A DNA stretch of 64,000 bases from Deinococcus taeanensis (GCF_020229735.1 NZ_CP083455.1:771001-835000), one strand, 5' to 3'; counted from the first letter of the stretch, positions 1 through 13,539 are shown. Notes: a model not told the origin generated them from the letters alone. Numbers and translations: made by a program.

Positions 1-177
1 ACGGTGCGGCCCTTCACGCTCCCCGGCGACCTGTACTTCATCACCTCCCTGCCTGTTGAGGTGAGACTCACGGACCTGCTCGGCGTGAATGCCATCGGCC
101 TGGTCACCACGCTGCTGGCCGCACTCATTCCCGCCCGCCGCGCTGCCGGCGTGGAACCCGGCCGGATCATCCGCTGA
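1..177 (+). CDS. ABC transporter permease, C-terminal fragment (FtsX/MacB/LolC-like)
   Basis: An open frame enters from the left edge and stops at TGA 175-177, giving the last 58 residues. A hydrophobic stretch of about 20 residues is followed by IPARRAAGVEPGRIIR. The pattern of a last membrane helix, then (I/L)PARRAA..(E/D)P...IR is the usual end of FtsX-like permease domains in MacB- and LolC/E-type exporters, so this is very likely the permease of an ABC exporter whose body lies upstream. The substrate cannot be told. The next gene follows after about 65 bases with its own promoter, so the permease probably ends its operon. Confidence 0.75.
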   Translation, partial: TVRPFTLPGDLYFITSLPVEVRLTDLLGVNAIGLVTTLLAALIPARRAAGVEPGRIIR

Positions 178-230
178 GCGCGCTGCCTGAACCGTGTCCC
201 TGACCCCGCGCGCACCTCACGCGCAGGCCC

Positions 231-236
231 TACCAT
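231..236 (+). promoter_or_regulatory. -10 box of leaderless phhB promoter
   Basis: TACCAT is followed by 7 bases and the ATG at 244. This TANNNT-(5 to 7 bases)-start spacing puts the transcription start at or next to the start codon, so the mRNA is expected to be leaderless. Confidence 0.55.
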
Positions 237-243
237 GCAGGGT

Positions 244-567
244 ATGGCGTACGACCCCCGCATGAACTACGACCCGACGCGCAAACTCACCGACGGCGAC
301 GTGCTCGAGCAGAAGCCCGAAGGCTGGTGGGGGGACGCCGGGAAACTGTACCGCGACTTTCCCTTTCCCACGTTCATGGACGGCATGAACTTCGCCCTGA
401 AAGTGGCGCAGCAGGCCGAGGAACGCGGCCATCACCCGGACATCCACGTGCACTACCACTTCGTGCGCGTCAACTACTTCACGTACGACGCGGGCGGCGT
501 CACCCGGCTGGACCTCGAAAGTGCGCAGGCCCTGAACGACCTGCTCGGTGAGGGCACGCCGGCTTGA
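244..567 (+). CDS. phhB: pterin-4a-carbinolamine dehydratase
   Basis: This 107-residue protein dehydrates 4a-hydroxytetrahydrobiopterin and so recycles the pterin cofactor of aromatic amino acid hydroxylases. Residues 61-76 (RGHHPDIHVHYHFVRV) carry the His-His and downstream His of the PCD/DCoH active site, and the length is normal for the family. ATG 244 is preferred because a TACCAT hexamer lies 7 bases before it; an in-frame ATG at 235 overlaps that hexamer and has no ribosome site. The next gene starts on a TTG that overlaps the stop codon. A kynurenine formamidase lies close by, a loose link to aromatic amino acid breakdown. Confidence 0.88.
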   Translation: MAYDPRMNYDPTRKLTDGDVLEQKPEGWWGDAGKLYRDFPFPTFMDGMNFALKVAQQAEERGHHPDIHVHYHFVRVNYFTYDAGGVTRLDLESAQALNDLLGEGTPA

Positions 568-1052
568 AGCTCCGCATTCCCGACGCGGACGTGCTGTGGG
601 AGGACCTGCCCGCCACGCGCCGTCACGAACTGACCCTGACCGTCACGCCAGCCGAGCTGGATGACCTGCAGCACGTGAACAACACCGTGTACCTCGCGTG
701 GTGCGAGCAGGTGGCCCGTGAGCATGCCCTGCGCCTGGGCATGGGCACCCAGGCGCTGATGGAGCTGGGCGCGGTGCCTGTGGCCCGCCAGCACGTCATC
801 AACTACCACCGGCCCGCTGTGCTGGGTGACACCGTGCGCATCCGCACCGCCCTGACCCTTCATGCGGGCGTGCGCAGCGTCCGCGCGTACGCGCTGGACC
901 GGCTGAACCCTGACGACCCGGACGGCGGCGTACGACTTGCCGAATGTCAGACCGAATGGGTGTGGGTCGACCCCGTCAGTGGCCGCCCCAAACGTGCGCC
1001 GGAAGCGGTCAGTACCGGATTCGGGTTCAGCGACGCCGTGTACAGCCGGTAA
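564..1052 (+). CDS. acyl-CoA thioesterase-like hotdog protein
   Basis: This 162-residue protein resembles 4-hydroxybenzoyl-CoA thioesterases of the hotdog fold. Residues 27-60 (TVTPAELDDLQHVNNTVYLA, then WCEQVAREH) match the family pattern D..gHvNN..Y..w.e.aR. The start is the TTG at 564, which shares bases with the TGA of phhB; a GGTGAGGGC stretch 10-17 bases upstream can serve as ribosome site. The overlap implies translational coupling with phhB. The substrate cannot be inferred; a YbgC-like relative is encoded near 12.6 kb. Confidence 0.75.
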   Translation: MKLRIPDADVLWEDLPATRRHELTLTVTPAELDDLQHVNNTVYLAWCEQVAREHALRLGMGTQALMELGAVPVARQHVINYHRPAVLGDTVRIRTALTLHAGVRSVRAYALDRLNPDDPDGGVRLAECQTEWVWVDPVSGRPKRAPEAVSTGFGFSDAVYSR

Positions 1053-1060
1053 CCCCAGAA

Positions 1061-1091
1061 GGCCCGGCGCCGCCCTGAAGGGGGCCGGGCC
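1061..1091. terminator. GC-rich hairpin between convergent genes
   Basis: An 8-bp stem GGCCCGGC / GCCGGGCC encloses a 15-base region that can itself pair (CCC with GGG). It lies just after the thioesterase stop and before the end of kynB. No T tract follows in either direction. Confidence 0.45.
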
Positions 1092-1185
1092 GCGCGGCGC
1101 ACCGGGCGACTGGTCTCACTGGTCCGGACGGCCCAGGCTGGGCGCGCTCCTGACGCAGCAGGGCACGCAAGCCGCGGCCCCCAGG

Positions 1186-1842
1186 TCAGCGGCGCAGGCT
1201 GTCGGGCACGCTGCCGGCCGGCAGGAGAAGCGCGCGGGCCGGCGCGCCGTCCACCTCGGCCAGCGGCAGCGGAAGGCACACCAGATCGTACTCACCGTCC
1301 GGCACGCCCTCCAGGTTCAGGCTCTCCAGAATGAAGATGCCCGCCTCACGGCACGCCGCGTGCCCAGGCAACGCCTTGCTGGTCAGTGGATCCACACTGG
1401 GGCAGTCCGTGCCGATCAGGCGGACGCCGCGCCGCGCCGCTTCCCTCACGAACGCCGGAGACAGCGCCGCGAAATCTTCCGGGAACACCTGCCAGTGGGC
1501 CGGCTGCCCAGTGCGCAGCAGCAGCCGCGGCGGCAGGCTCCGGGACACGCTGTTCAGCACGTCCGGCTGCACGAGGCCCGACGGGGCCGTCACGCCCAGC
1601 ACCTGGCAGCGGCCGAGGTACACGCCCAGCGGAACGTCCTGCAGTTTCACGCCCGCGTCGTCGTAATGCCAGGGGGCGTCCACGTGCGTGCCGGTGTGCG
1701 TGCTCGTACACAGCTCTCCGGTATTCACGGCGTCGCCGGCCGCGATGCGCGCGCCGGCATTCACGCGGTACGGGGCGTCGCCGGGCCAGTTCGGGTGACC
1801 GGGGGTGAGCAGGCGGGAGATGTCCACAGGAAAGTCAGGCAC
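1186..1842 (-). CDS. kynB: kynurenine formamidase (cyclase family)
   Basis: This 218-residue protein fits the KynB/cyclase family, Zn hydrolases that turn N-formylkynurenine into kynurenine and formate in tryptophan breakdown. Residues 49-60 (HTGTHVDAPWHY) are the signature HxGTHxDxPxH metal site. The length is typical. The start is a GTG at 1842 with TATGGT 5 bases upstream, a leaderless arrangement; no ribosome site is present. No other kynurenine pathway gene is in the window, so the assignment rests on family similarity; related cyclases act on other amides. Confidence 0.82.
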   Translation of the reverse strand: MPDFPVDISRLLTPGHPNWPGDAPYRVNAGARIAAGDAVNTGELCTSTHTGTHVDAPWHYDDAGVKLQDVPLGVYLGRCQVLGVTAPSGLVQPDVLNSVSRSLPPRLLLRTGQPAHWQVFPEDFAALSPAFVREAARRGVRLIGTDCPSVDPLTSKALPGHAACREAGIFILESLNLEGVPDGEYDLVCLPLPLAEVDGAPARALLLPAGSVPDSLRR

Positions 1843-1847
1843 GCCTC

Positions 1848-1853
1848 ACCATA
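1848..1853 (-). promoter_or_regulatory. -10 box of leaderless kynB promoter
   Basis: On the minus strand TATGGT is followed by 5 bases and the GTG start at 1842, the spacing expected for a leaderless transcript. Confidence 0.5.
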
Positions 1854-1932
1854 GCCCCGCATACAGCGGCGTGGGGCCTTCCCTGCGCCGCCCACCTTGT
1901 TTCACGTGCGCGTCATCCATGACAATGCATGA

Positions 1933-4323
1933 ATGACCCTGCGGACACTGGGGGGCCTGTCCGTGGAAGGCGTGACCTTCCGGCGGGAAAAAGTGCTGCT
2001 GCTGCTCGCTTACCTGTGCCTGGAAGGCCCGCAGCCCCGCCGGCGGCTGGCGGCGGTGTTCTGGCCGGAGGCGGCCAACCCCATGAATTCCCTGGCCCAG
2101 CATCTGGTTCACCTGCGCGGACTTGAGGGAGCGCTGGCAGAGGATGGCCCGCGCGTGGCGGCCGGTCTGCCGTGCGACGCCGCGTTGCTGCGCGGAGCAG
2201 TCCGCCGGGGCCGCCACGCCGAGGCCGCCGCGCTGTACGCCGGGCCGTTCCTGCATTCCCTGGGCATCCCCCTTGGCGCGGACCTGGAGGAATGGGTGTT
2301 CGACACCCGCGAGGCCCTGGCCCGTGACGCCCGCACCGCCCTGCTCACCCTGGCGGCGCAGGATGCCGCGCGCGGCCAGGCTGAGCGGGCCGGGGAACTC
2401 GCCGCGCAGGCCCTGAGCCTGCCTGGCGCCCCTCCTCCCGACGAACTGGACCTCCCGAAACTCCACCACCTGCTCACCCTGGCGGGGCATCCCCTGGCCG
2501 CGCAGGTGGACCGTGACGCGCGCAGCCTGGGCCTCAAGCTTGGTGCAGCCGTCACGGTGAGCGCCGCCCCCTTTGCCGGGCGGGCGGAGGAACTCGCGGT
2601 TGTGCACACCCTGACGCCCGGCACGTTCGCGTGGATCAGCGGGCACGCCGGCATGGGCAAAACCGCGCTTCTGGATGCGCTGGCCCGCAGCGGCGGCTGG
2701 CGCATCCTGGCCGGGCAGGCCGACCCGGCCTACGCCACCCTGGCCCCCCTGAGTGCCGCGCCACCCACCAGTGCACACGCGGCACTCGGCGCGCTGCGTG
2801 ACCCCGGGCTGCGCCTCGCGGTAGACAGCTGGGACACCACCGACCCCGCCACGCAGCTTGTCCTGCGCCAGGCTGCCCAGGCGCGCCCCGGCGCGGTCAT
2901 CGTCGTGACCGGCCGCACCCACCCGCCCTTCGACGTGGACACGCACGTGCACCTCGGTCCCCTGCCGCCCGCGGACCTCAGCGCGTGGCCCGACCTGCAC
3001 GCCCGGACCGACGGGCACCCCACCCTGGTCGGTGCGGCGCTGCGGGGCCAGCCCCTCGACCTGCGGTTCGGCGCGCGGGTACGGACGTACCCTGACCACG
3101 TGCGTGACACCTTCCTGCTGCTGGCCCTCCAGGACCAGCCGAACCTGCGGGCCACGCGCGCCGCCCTGAACCTGGACGCCGACACCTTCGCGCGGACCGT
3201 GGCCTTCCTGACCACCGAGGGCCTGACCGTCGAGACCGGGCGCGTGTACGCCGCGGCCACCACCCGTGAGTACCTGAACCGCGTGCACGTGCACGCCGCG
3301 CTGCTGCACCTGAAACTGGCCCGCACCCTGCCGGAACCTGACGCCTGGCCGCACTACGAGCAGGCCCGCGACCTGTGGGAGGACACCGACGAGACCCGTG
3401 CGGCGGGCGCCGCCTGTCACCGCGCCCACGCCCACCTGAAACGCGGGTATCCCGGACAGGCCGCCACCCTCCTGGATCTGCTGGCCCACCGGGCCGATCT
3501 GGCCGTCCCGCACGCCTGGGCACTGATCGGCGCCGGACGCTACAACGACGCCCTGGCGCGCCTGGACGCCCTGGGGACCTCCGGGCAGACCGGCCCGGAG
3601 GTGCGCGTGGCGCGCGCCACCACCCTGGTCCGCCTGGGCCGCACCGACGAGGCGGTCACGCTGGTGGCAGACGTAAGAGGAAGCGGTCCGGAGGCCGCGC
3701 ACGCCGCGAGCGTGCAGGCGCAGGCCGCGTACTTCCGGGAACACTGGGCGGAGGCCCGCCGGCACGCGCAGATGGCCGCGGACCTGTGGCAGCTGCATGG
3801 CGACGACGAGGCCCGGGTGAACGAACTCGTGATGGTCGCGCGCGCCGCCGTTCGCCTGGGCAGCTCACCGCAGGCGGCGTTCCAGGGCGTCCTGGCAGAA
3901 AGTGAGGGCCGGCCCAGCCTGCACGGCACGGCCCTCGTCAATTACTCCCTGGCGCTGATGGAAGGCCAGCAGGCCAGCGAGGCCGAGTGCCTGATGCAGG
4001 ACGCCATCCGGATCCTGAAAGACGCCGGGGACCGTGTGGGTCTGGCCGCCGCGTACGGCAACCTGGGGGTGCGGCGCCACATGCAGGGCCAGCTGGCCGA
4101 GGCGGCCCGGCTGTACCGCCAGACCATGGAGCTGCTCAAGGGCTCCGGGAACGTGCGGCAACTGGGGCGCACCCTGAGCAACCTGAGTGAGATCGAAGGG
4201 GACCTCAGCGCGTTTGAGGACGCCCTGCACCTGCTGGAACGCGCCGGACAGCATGAACTGGCCGAGCGCATCCGCCGCAACGCCCTGCTGCACGCCGCCA
4301 CCCTGCCCTCCCTATCGTCCTGA
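1933..4323 (+). CDS. large SARP/MalT-like regulator: BTAD, P-loop ATPase and TPR domains
   Basis: This 796-residue protein looks like the large ATP-dependent activators (SARP/AfsR and MalT/LuxR types). Residues 1-75 resemble the winged-helix start of such regulators (LRTLGGLSVEG, then LLLLAYLCLEG and RRRLAAVFWPE). A helical BTAD-like region follows to about 210. A P-loop GHAGMGKT is at 237-244. The C-terminal half, from about 480, is made of TPR-like helical pairs (for example AYGNLGVRRHMQGQLAEAARLY). No C-terminal LuxR helix-turn-helix is seen, so DNA binding, if any, is N-terminal. GACAAT lies 6 bases before ATG 1933, a weak leaderless -10. The subtilase gene follows after 53 bases, so it is a possible target; the inducer is unknown. 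Confidence 0.75.
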   Translation: MTLRTLGGLSVEGVTFRREKVLLLLAYLCLEGPQPRRRLAAVFWPEAANPMNSLAQHLVHLRGLEGALAEDGPRVAAGLPCDAALLRGAVRRGRHAEAAALYAGPFLHSLGIPLGADLEEWVFDTREALARDARTALLTLAAQDAARGQAERAGELAAQALSLPGAPPPDELDLPKLHHLLTLAGHPLAAQVDRDARSLGLKLGAAVTVSAAPFAGRAEELAVVHTLTPGTFAWISGHAGMGKTALLDALARSGGWRILAGQADPAYATLAPLSAAPPTSAHAALGALRDPGLRLAVDSWDTTDPATQLVLRQAAQARPGAVIVVTGRTHPPFDVDTHVHLGPLPPADLSAWPDLHARTDGHPTLVGAALRGQPLDLRFGARVRTYPDHVRDTFLLLALQDQPNLRATRAALNLDADTFARTVAFLTTEGLTVETGRVYAAATTREYLNRVHVHAALLHLKLARTLPEPDAWPHYEQARDLWEDTDETRAAGAACHRAHAHLKRGYPGQAATLLDLLAHRADLAVPHAWALIGAGRYNDALARLDALGTSGQTGPEVRVARATTLVRLGRTDEAVTLVADVRGSGPEAAHAASVQAQAAYFREHWAEARRHAQMAADLWQLHGDDEARVNELVMVARAAVRLGSSPQAAFQGVLAESEGRPSLHGTALVNYSLALMEGQQASEAECLMQDAIRILKDAGDRVGLAAAYGNLGVRRHMQGQLAEAARLYRQTMELLKGSGNVRQLGRTLSNLSEIEGDLSAFEDALHLLERAGQHELAERIRRNALLHAATLPSLSS

Positions 4324-4376
4324 CCTGCCGCGCACTGGGTCCAGGCGACGCAGCCGCATCACTCCAGGAGGTCCTC

Positions 4377-8313
<3,937 letters not shown>

Positions 8314-8345
8314 TCATCACCCCAGCCATCTCCTGACCCGTCACA

Positions 8346-10316
8346 ATGGTGACCCGAATGTCCCGCGCCGCCCCGCTCTCCGCCCTGCTGCTGGCCTCCG
8401 CCGCAAACGCACAGGGGGCCTCCTGCACGCCCCCGGACGCCCCGCTGCCCACCCGCACCCGTGCCGTCTTCGTCCTTGACACCAGCGGCAGCATGCGCGG
8501 CATCGGCGACGGCCGCGCCGACATCTTCAGCCGCGTCAAGACCCAGCTGAACACCTACGTCCGCGAGGTCAAGCCCGACCGCGTGGACCTCGTGACCTTC
8601 GACGCCGGACTGCGCACCCGCCGCACCTTCGAGCGCCCCGCCGGCAGCGCGGCCTGGAATGCCGCGCTGGGCGCCCTCACCGCCAACGGCAGCAACACCC
8701 ACCTGTACCGCAGCCTGCGCGACGCCCTGCGCCCCCTCAGCGCCAGCAACGGCGACGTCACGCAGGTGTTCGTGCTCACCGACGGCATCGACAACGACAC
8801 CCGCGCCCAAGGGCAGGCCGTCACCGCCACCGACGCCCTGAACGCCTTCACCGGCCGCGGCCCCCTCGACCGCCTCACGTACATTGCCCTGGGCACCGAC
8901 ATCCCCGCCGAAGCGCGCGCCGCGCTGCAGGCCAGCACCTACGCCAGTGGCCTCACCCTGCCCGTCGGGGCCGTCCCCAACCTGAACGGCCCCGGGCTGG
9001 AAGGCGGCCTGCGCGCCGTGAACGGTACGACCCTGCCCTCCCCGTTCCCGGCGGGAACGCCTCTCACCCTGGGCGTCACCCCGGACAGCGCCGGCCTGCG
9101 CCTGAACCCCCCCGCCCCGCACAGCCCCCTCCGCTTCAGCCTGCCCGCCGGCCGGCGGCCAGGCGCAGCAGCCCTGCTGTGCGCCCCACCCGTCACCGGC
9201 GAGCGCTGGACCGCGCCGCGCGCCCGGCACGTGCTGCTGCGCCTGACCGGCCAACCCCTCACCTGGCTGAATCCCGGCGCGGACCGCCGGGTGCAGGGCG
9301 GCGAGGACGTCACCCTGCGCCTGCGCGCCGCCCCCGGCCTGAACCCCGCCCAGGCCACCCTCGACGGCGTGCCCCCCGGCGTAACCGCCCGCGTGGACGC
9401 CCCCCCCGGCGCCCGCGACTTCACCGTGCGGCTGCGCGCCACGCGCCCCCAGCCAGACCTGGCCTTCACGCCCGCCCTGACCTTTCCCGGCGTGGGCCGC
9501 GTGGCGCTGCCCACCCTGACCGGCCAGCCTGGCGGCCACACTGACCCCGGCGCCGGCACCACCCGCAGCGCCACGCGCCCTCCCCCCGGCAGCACGGCCC
9601 CGCCCGTCTGGCCCTGGGCCGTGCTGCTCCCCCTGAGCGCCCTGGCCTGGGCCTTCGTGCGCCGGCGCGCGGCCCCCGTCCCGGCACGCGCCGCGCCCGT
9701 CCGGCCCTTCCTGCCGGGCGTGGAAGGCCTGGAGTACCGCGAGGACCGCACCCTGCACCTCGTCACCGCCACCGGTGAGATTGCCGGCGTGCCCACCCCG
9801 CTGGGCGGCCCGTTCGACCTGGGGCAGATGGCGCGCGTCCCCCACCTGAGCGGCCTGCGCGCCGAACAGCACCGCGACGGCCTGCGCGTTCTGCGCGTTC
9901 CACCGGACCTGGAGGTCAGCCAGGGCGCGCGGCTGATCGCCCCGGGCGACGTGATCCGCCCCGGCACCCTGCTGGGCGTCGCCGTGTCCCGCCGCGCCCG
10001 CGCGCCGCAGCCGGCCCTGGGCGGCCTCGCGGGCCTGGGCCTGCCGCTGGCGCTGCACGTCCGCGGGCAGCACCTGCAGGTGCGCGGCCCGTACGGCGAA
10101 CACGCCCTGCACCTCAGCGCGCCCGTCACCGACCTGGGACTCGCCCTGCAGGCCCCGGCACTCGAAGGTCTGAGCGTCAGCGTGAGTGGCCGCGACCTGC
10201 TGCTGCTCGCCACCCCCGCCACCTTGCAACTGCGCCCCGCCGGCAGCAACGAACCCCTGCCGCCCAGCGCGCCCCTGCCCGGGCACGCTGTGATCGACTT
10301 CCTGCCTGCCCCGTAG
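8346..10316 (+). CDS. membrane-anchored von Willebrand factor A domain protein
   Basis: The 656-residue protein has an N-terminal signal sequence (ending near ANAQG), then a VWA domain with an intact MIDAS: DTSGSM at about residues 43-48 and LTDGIDN further on. Beta-rich segments follow, then one transmembrane helix at about 421-440 flanked by RRR, and a 210-residue C-terminal part predicted to be cytoplasmic, rich in short beta strands. So an extracytoplasmic metal-dependent adhesion module is coupled through the membrane to an inner domain. ATG 8346 is used; ATG 8358 is also possible. It is divergent from gyrB across the RDRM region. The partner is unknown. Confidence 0.75.
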   Translation: MVTRMSRAAPLSALLLASAANAQGASCTPPDAPLPTRTRAVFVLDTSGSMRGIGDGRADIFSRVKTQLNTYVREVKPDRVDLVTFDAGLRTRRTFERPAGSAAWNAALGALTANGSNTHLYRSLRDALRPLSASNGDVTQVFVLTDGIDNDTRAQGQAVTATDALNAFTGRGPLDRLTYIALGTDIPAEARAALQASTYASGLTLPVGAVPNLNGPGLEGGLRAVNGTTLPSPFPAGTPLTLGVTPDSAGLRLNPPAPHSPLRFSLPAGRRPGAAALLCAPPVTGERWTAPRARHVLLRLTGQPLTWLNPGADRRVQGGEDVTLRLRAAPGLNPAQATLDGVPPGVTARVDAPPGARDFTVRLRATRPQPDLAFTPALTFPGVGRVALPTLTGQPGGHTDPGAGTTRSATRPPPGSTAPPVWPWAVLLPLSALAWAFVRRRAAPVPARAAPVRPFLPGVEGLEYREDRTLHLVTATGEIAGVPTPLGGPFDLGQMARVPHLSGLRAEQHRDGLRVLRVPPDLEVSQGARLIAPGDVIRPGTLLGVAVSRRARAPQPALGGLAGLGLPLALHVRGQHLQVRGPYGEHALHLSAPVTDLGLALQAPALEGLSVSVSGRDLLLLATPATLQLRPAGSNEPLPPSAPLPGHAVIDFLPAP

Positions 10317-10341
10317 GCCATGGGCGGCCCGGCCGGCGCGC

Positions 10342-10347
10342 TACGCT
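10342..10347 (+). promoter_or_regulatory. -10 box of leaderless promoter
   Basis: TACGCT is followed by exactly 6 bases and ATG 10354. Confidence 0.6.
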
Positions 10348-10353
10348 GCGCGC

Positions 10354-10869
10354 ATGGAGTTTCTGCGCCTGATTCACGGGTACCAGTTCGACACGGCCGC
10401 CGCGCAACTGTTCCCCACGCCGTACGCCCTGGCCACCCTGGTGCTGTTCATCTGGAGTCTGGCCCCGGCCATCAAGGCGCACGTCGGCCGCGGCTTCATG
10501 GCGTGGCTGCGCCTCACCTGGGCCCTCACACTCATTCCCGGCGTGACGGGCGTCATCCTCGCCCTGGGCGGCGAGAAGGTCCCCAGCGCCACCCGGGCAG
10601 GCGCGGACGTGCTGCGTGAACGCTGCGGTCAGGACGGCGACCTCAGCCGGTACTGCTTCCCGGTGGATCCCAGCCGCAACTGGGAACACTCGATGTACGC
10701 CGCATTGTGCCTGCTGACCCTCTACATCATCGAGGTCCTCGTGCAGGGCCGCCTGATCAAAGCGCAGACCGCGCTGCGCCTCCTGCCCGTCGCCACGCTG
10801 TTCCTGTACGGCTGCGCGTACATGATCGGCCGGGTGGCCGTCGTGCCCGGCAGCACCCCCGGCAGTTGA
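10354..10869 (+). CDS. small four-helix membrane protein of unknown function
   Basis: I do not recognise this 171-residue protein. It shows four hydrophobic segments, near residues 21-41, 50-70, 117-135 and 146-163, joined by a loop (about 73-112) that holds two cysteines (RERCGQDG and SRYCFPVD). The loop cysteines would face the outside if both termini are cytoplasmic. It has a clear leaderless promoter, so it is probably expressed on its own. High third-position GC, as in neighbours, supports coding. Confidence 0.75.
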   Translation: MEFLRLIHGYQFDTAAAQLFPTPYALATLVLFIWSLAPAIKAHVGRGFMAWLRLTWALTLIPGVTGVILALGGEKVPSATRAGADVLRERCGQDGDLSRYCFPVDPSRNWEHSMYAALCLLTLYIIEVLVQGRLIKAQTALRLLPVATLFLYGCAYMIGRVAVVPGSTPGS

Positions 10870-10957
10870 AACCCACCTTCCTTCCTGACAACCGGATTAA
10901 CGTCAGGTCAGCTTCACTTCACGAGCGGCCCCCCCCGCTGTGATGAGGTGTGAACCC

Positions 10958-12250
10958 ATGCGGTTTCTGTTCCCCCTGCTTTTCCTGACCAGTCTGGGCG
11001 CCGCCCTCGCCGCCCCCGCCACGGTCACCGTCCGCGCCGGGGACACCCTCTACAAGATCGCCACCCGCGCCGGTACCACCGTCGCCAGACTCAAAGCCAC
11101 CAACGGCCTGAACAGCGACATCATCCGCGTGGGTCAGGTGCTGCGCCTCAGCGGTCCCCCCACGCCGCCCGCCGCGGCCGGCACGTACACCGTGAAAGCC
11201 GGCGATACCCTCAACGGGATTGCCCGGCAGTACGGGGTGAGTGTCACCGCCCTCAAGGCCGGCAACAGCCTGCGCAGCACCGCCCTGACCATCGGCCAGC
11301 GCCTCAAACTTCCCCCCCGCACCCCCACCGCCGCGCCGCGCCCCACCACCGAAGTGCGCGTCGTGTACCGCTACGTGCGCGTGGGCCTCAGGGACACCCC
11401 GCAGGTTCTCGCGCAGCGTTACCGCCTGAACCTGGAGCAGCTCCGGCGCCTCAACGGCCTGGGCAGCTACAAACACATCGTGCCCGGCAAGAAACTCCTC
11501 GTGCCCTCCCACATGCCCGTTCCCATTCCGCCCGCCCCGCAGCGTGACCCCGTGACCTTCAAGCGCCTCAGTCCTCTGAACATCCCCGTACAGATTGCCA
11601 ACGTGGACCTCCGGTGGCGCAACGTGCTGGTCACGCCCGTCCTGCCCGGCCGGGCCCTGGCCTTCAACCGCGGCGCCCGCGTCAGCGAACTCGCCCGCCA
11701 GAGCGGCGCGCGCGTCCTCGTGAACGGCAGCTACTTCCACCCGCAGTCCTACGCGCCCGCCGGGGACATCGTCACGCAGGGCCGCCTCCTCACCTGGGGC
11801 CGCATTCCCCTGGCGCTCGCCATCACCCCCGACAACCGCGCCACCATCCGCCCCAGCGCCGCCGCGCTCCTGGGCCGCCCGCTGGACAGCACCTGGACCG
11901 GCATGGAAACCGTGGTGGCCACCGGCCCCCGCATCCTCAACGGCGGGCAGGTCGTCACCCGCTACAGCACCGCCTTTCGCGACCCGGCCCTGTTCGGCCG
12001 CGCCGCCCGCAGCGCCGTGGGGCTCGTCAGCAACCGCGACCTCGTGCTCGTCAGCACCCACGCGAAACTCACCATCACCGAAATGGGCAAACTCATGACC
12101 CGCCTGGGCGTGCGCGACGCTCTGCTCCTCGACGGCGGCAGCAGCGCCGGCATCGCCTGGAACGGCCGCGCTGTGCTCGACAGCGTCCGGCGCGTCAGCT
12201 ACGGCATCGGCGTGTTCACGGGATACCAGGGGCGCCGCTACGCCCGCTGA
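10958..12250 (+). CDS. secreted LysM and phosphodiester glycosidase (NAGPA-like) protein
   Basis: The 430-residue protein begins with a signal peptide ([18 protein letters not shown]). Two LysM peptidoglycan-binding repeats follow ([15 protein letters not shown] at about 27-70 and [15 protein letters not shown] at about 79-122), then a degenerate third one (about 135-185). The C-terminal 240 residues match the phosphodiester glycosidase (NAGPA/DUF2233) domain, with VNGSYFHPQ and [13 protein letters not shown]. It likely binds the cell wall and cuts a sugar phosphodiester. ATG 10958 is chosen because GAGGTG lies 7 bases upstream. A second protein of this family is encoded at 40.9-42.7 kb. Confidence 0.85.
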   Translation: MRFLFPLLFLTSLGAALAAPATVTVRAGDTLYKIATRAGTTVARLKATNGLNSDIIRVGQVLRLSGPPTPPAAAGTYTVKAGDTLNGIARQYGVSVTALKAGNSLRSTALTIGQRLKLPPRTPTAAPRPTTEVRVVYRYVRVGLRDTPQVLAQRYRLNLEQLRRLNGLGSYKHIVPGKKLLVPSHMPVPIPPAPQRDPVTFKRLSPLNIPVQIANVDLRWRNVLVTPVLPGRALAFNRGARVSELARQSGARVLVNGSYFHPQSYAPAGDIVTQGRLLTWGRIPLALAITPDNRATIRPSAAALLGRPLDSTWTGMETVVATGPRILNGGQVVTRYSTAFRDPALFGRAARSAVGLVSNRDLVLVSTHAKLTITEMGKLMTRLGVRDALLLDGGSSAGIAWNGRAVLDSVRRVSYGIGVFTGYQGRRYAR

Positions 12251-12270
12251 CCCCTCCCCCGGGCATGCCG

Positions 12271-12276
12271 TAGCAT
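12271..12276 (+). promoter_or_regulatory. -10 box driving the mini-ORF and rbfA
   Basis: TAGCAT, then 6 bases, then ATG 12283 of a 12-codon ORF. The same transcript would carry rbfA. Confidence 0.6.
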
Positions 12277-12282
12277 GCCGGG

Positions 12283-12321
12283 ATGCCGCTTCCTACTTTC
12301 CCGCGCGGGGTGACTGCATGA
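12283..12321 (+). CDS. 12-residue leaderless mini-ORF coupled to rbfA
   Basis: ATG 12283 opens a frame for [12 protein letters not shown] that ends in a TGA at 12319-12321, sharing ATGA with the rbfA start at 12318. The TAGCAT hexamer is spaced for transcription to start at this ATG rather than at rbfA. Ribosomes that load on the leaderless start would finish exactly on the rbfA start codon, which lacks a good ribosome site of its own (only GCGGGGTG nearby). I infer that the mini-ORF exists to deliver ribosomes to rbfA. Conservation of the peptide is unknown. Confidence 0.6.
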   Translation: MPLPTFPRGVTA

Positions 12322-12605
12322 AACCCGAGCAGATCCAGGCACAACTGACCCGCGTCATCAGTGACGCCATCTCGGGCCTGCGCGACCCACGCGTGCCCAT
12401 GATCGTCACCGTCGAGCGCGTCACCGTCACGGCTGACTACAGCATCGCGCGCGTCTACGTCAGCGCCATGACCGGCGACATGGACGAACTGCTCGACGCC
12501 CTGCGCGGCGCCCGCGGCCACCTGCAACGCCAGGTGGCCGAACACGTCCGGCTGCGCCGCACGCCCCTGCTTGAATTCCACAACGCCGGAGACCGCCCCC
12601 TGTGA
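12318..12605 (+). CDS. rbfA: ribosome-binding factor A
   Basis: The 95-residue product matches RbfA, the single KH-like-domain factor that matures the 5' end of 16S rRNA in the 30S subunit and is needed in the cold. The family pattern is present: [21 protein letters not shown] near the start, ARVYVSAM, and [20 protein letters not shown] near the end. It is slightly short at its C-terminus. It overlaps the upstream mini-ORF (ATGA) and the downstream thioesterase (GTGA), so all three are likely translated in a chain. Confidence 0.9.
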   Translation: MKPEQIQAQLTRVISDAISGLRDPRVPMIVTVERVTVTADYSIARVYVSAMTGDMDELLDALRGARGHLQRQVAEHVRLRRTPLLEFHNAGDRPL

Positions 12606-13015
12606 CCCCACCCCGCTGGGCCCCCACCGTGATCCGCGTCCGCTACGCCGAAACGGACGCCATGGGCGTCGTTCACCACGCCACCTACCCCGTGTGGTTC
12701 GAGGTGGCCCGCACCGACCTGATGCACGCCCTGGGCCTCCCGTACCGCGAGGTGGAAGCGCGCGGCTACTACCTGATGCTCTCCGGCCTCAACGTCGAGT
12801 ACCGCCGGGCCGCCCGCTACGACAACGAACTGCACATCACCGCCCGACTCAGCAGCGTCCGCTCCCGGACCCTCACCTTCACGTACGAGGTCCACCGCGG
12901 CGACGAACTGCTCGCCACCGGAGAAACGCGGCACATCGCCACCGACCACACCTACCGCCCCGCCCGCCTGCCCGACGACCTCCTGACCCTCATGGCCGGG
13001 GCCCCGTCCACCTGA
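12602..13015 (+). CDS. YbgC/FadM-type acyl-CoA thioesterase
   Basis: The 137-residue protein has the YbgC hotdog signature [20 protein letters not shown] at about residues 14-33, including the catalytic Asp of the ETD motif. These enzymes hydrolyse short- or long-chain acyl-CoA; in E. coli YbgC associates with the Tol-Pal system, but no tol gene is here. The GTG start at 12602 overlaps the rbfA TGA, so translation is coupled. Confidence 0.82.
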   Translation: MTPPRWAPTVIRVRYAETDAMGVVHHATYPVWFEVARTDLMHALGLPYREVEARGYYLMLSGLNVEYRRAARYDNELHITARLSSVRSRTLTFTYEVHRGDELLATGETRHIATDHTYRPARLPDDLLTLMAGAPST

Positions 13016-13041
13016 GCGCCCGGACGCTCGGGCGCCTGCGC

Positions 13042-13047
13042 TACACT
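13042..13047 (+). promoter_or_regulatory. -10 box upstream of Nudix gene
   Basis: TACACT lies 9 bases before ATG 13057, implying a leader of only about 3 bases. Confidence 0.5.
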
Positions 13048-13056
13048 GCGCCGCAG

Positions 13057-13533
<477 letters not shown>

Positions 13534-13539
13534 CCGCTC

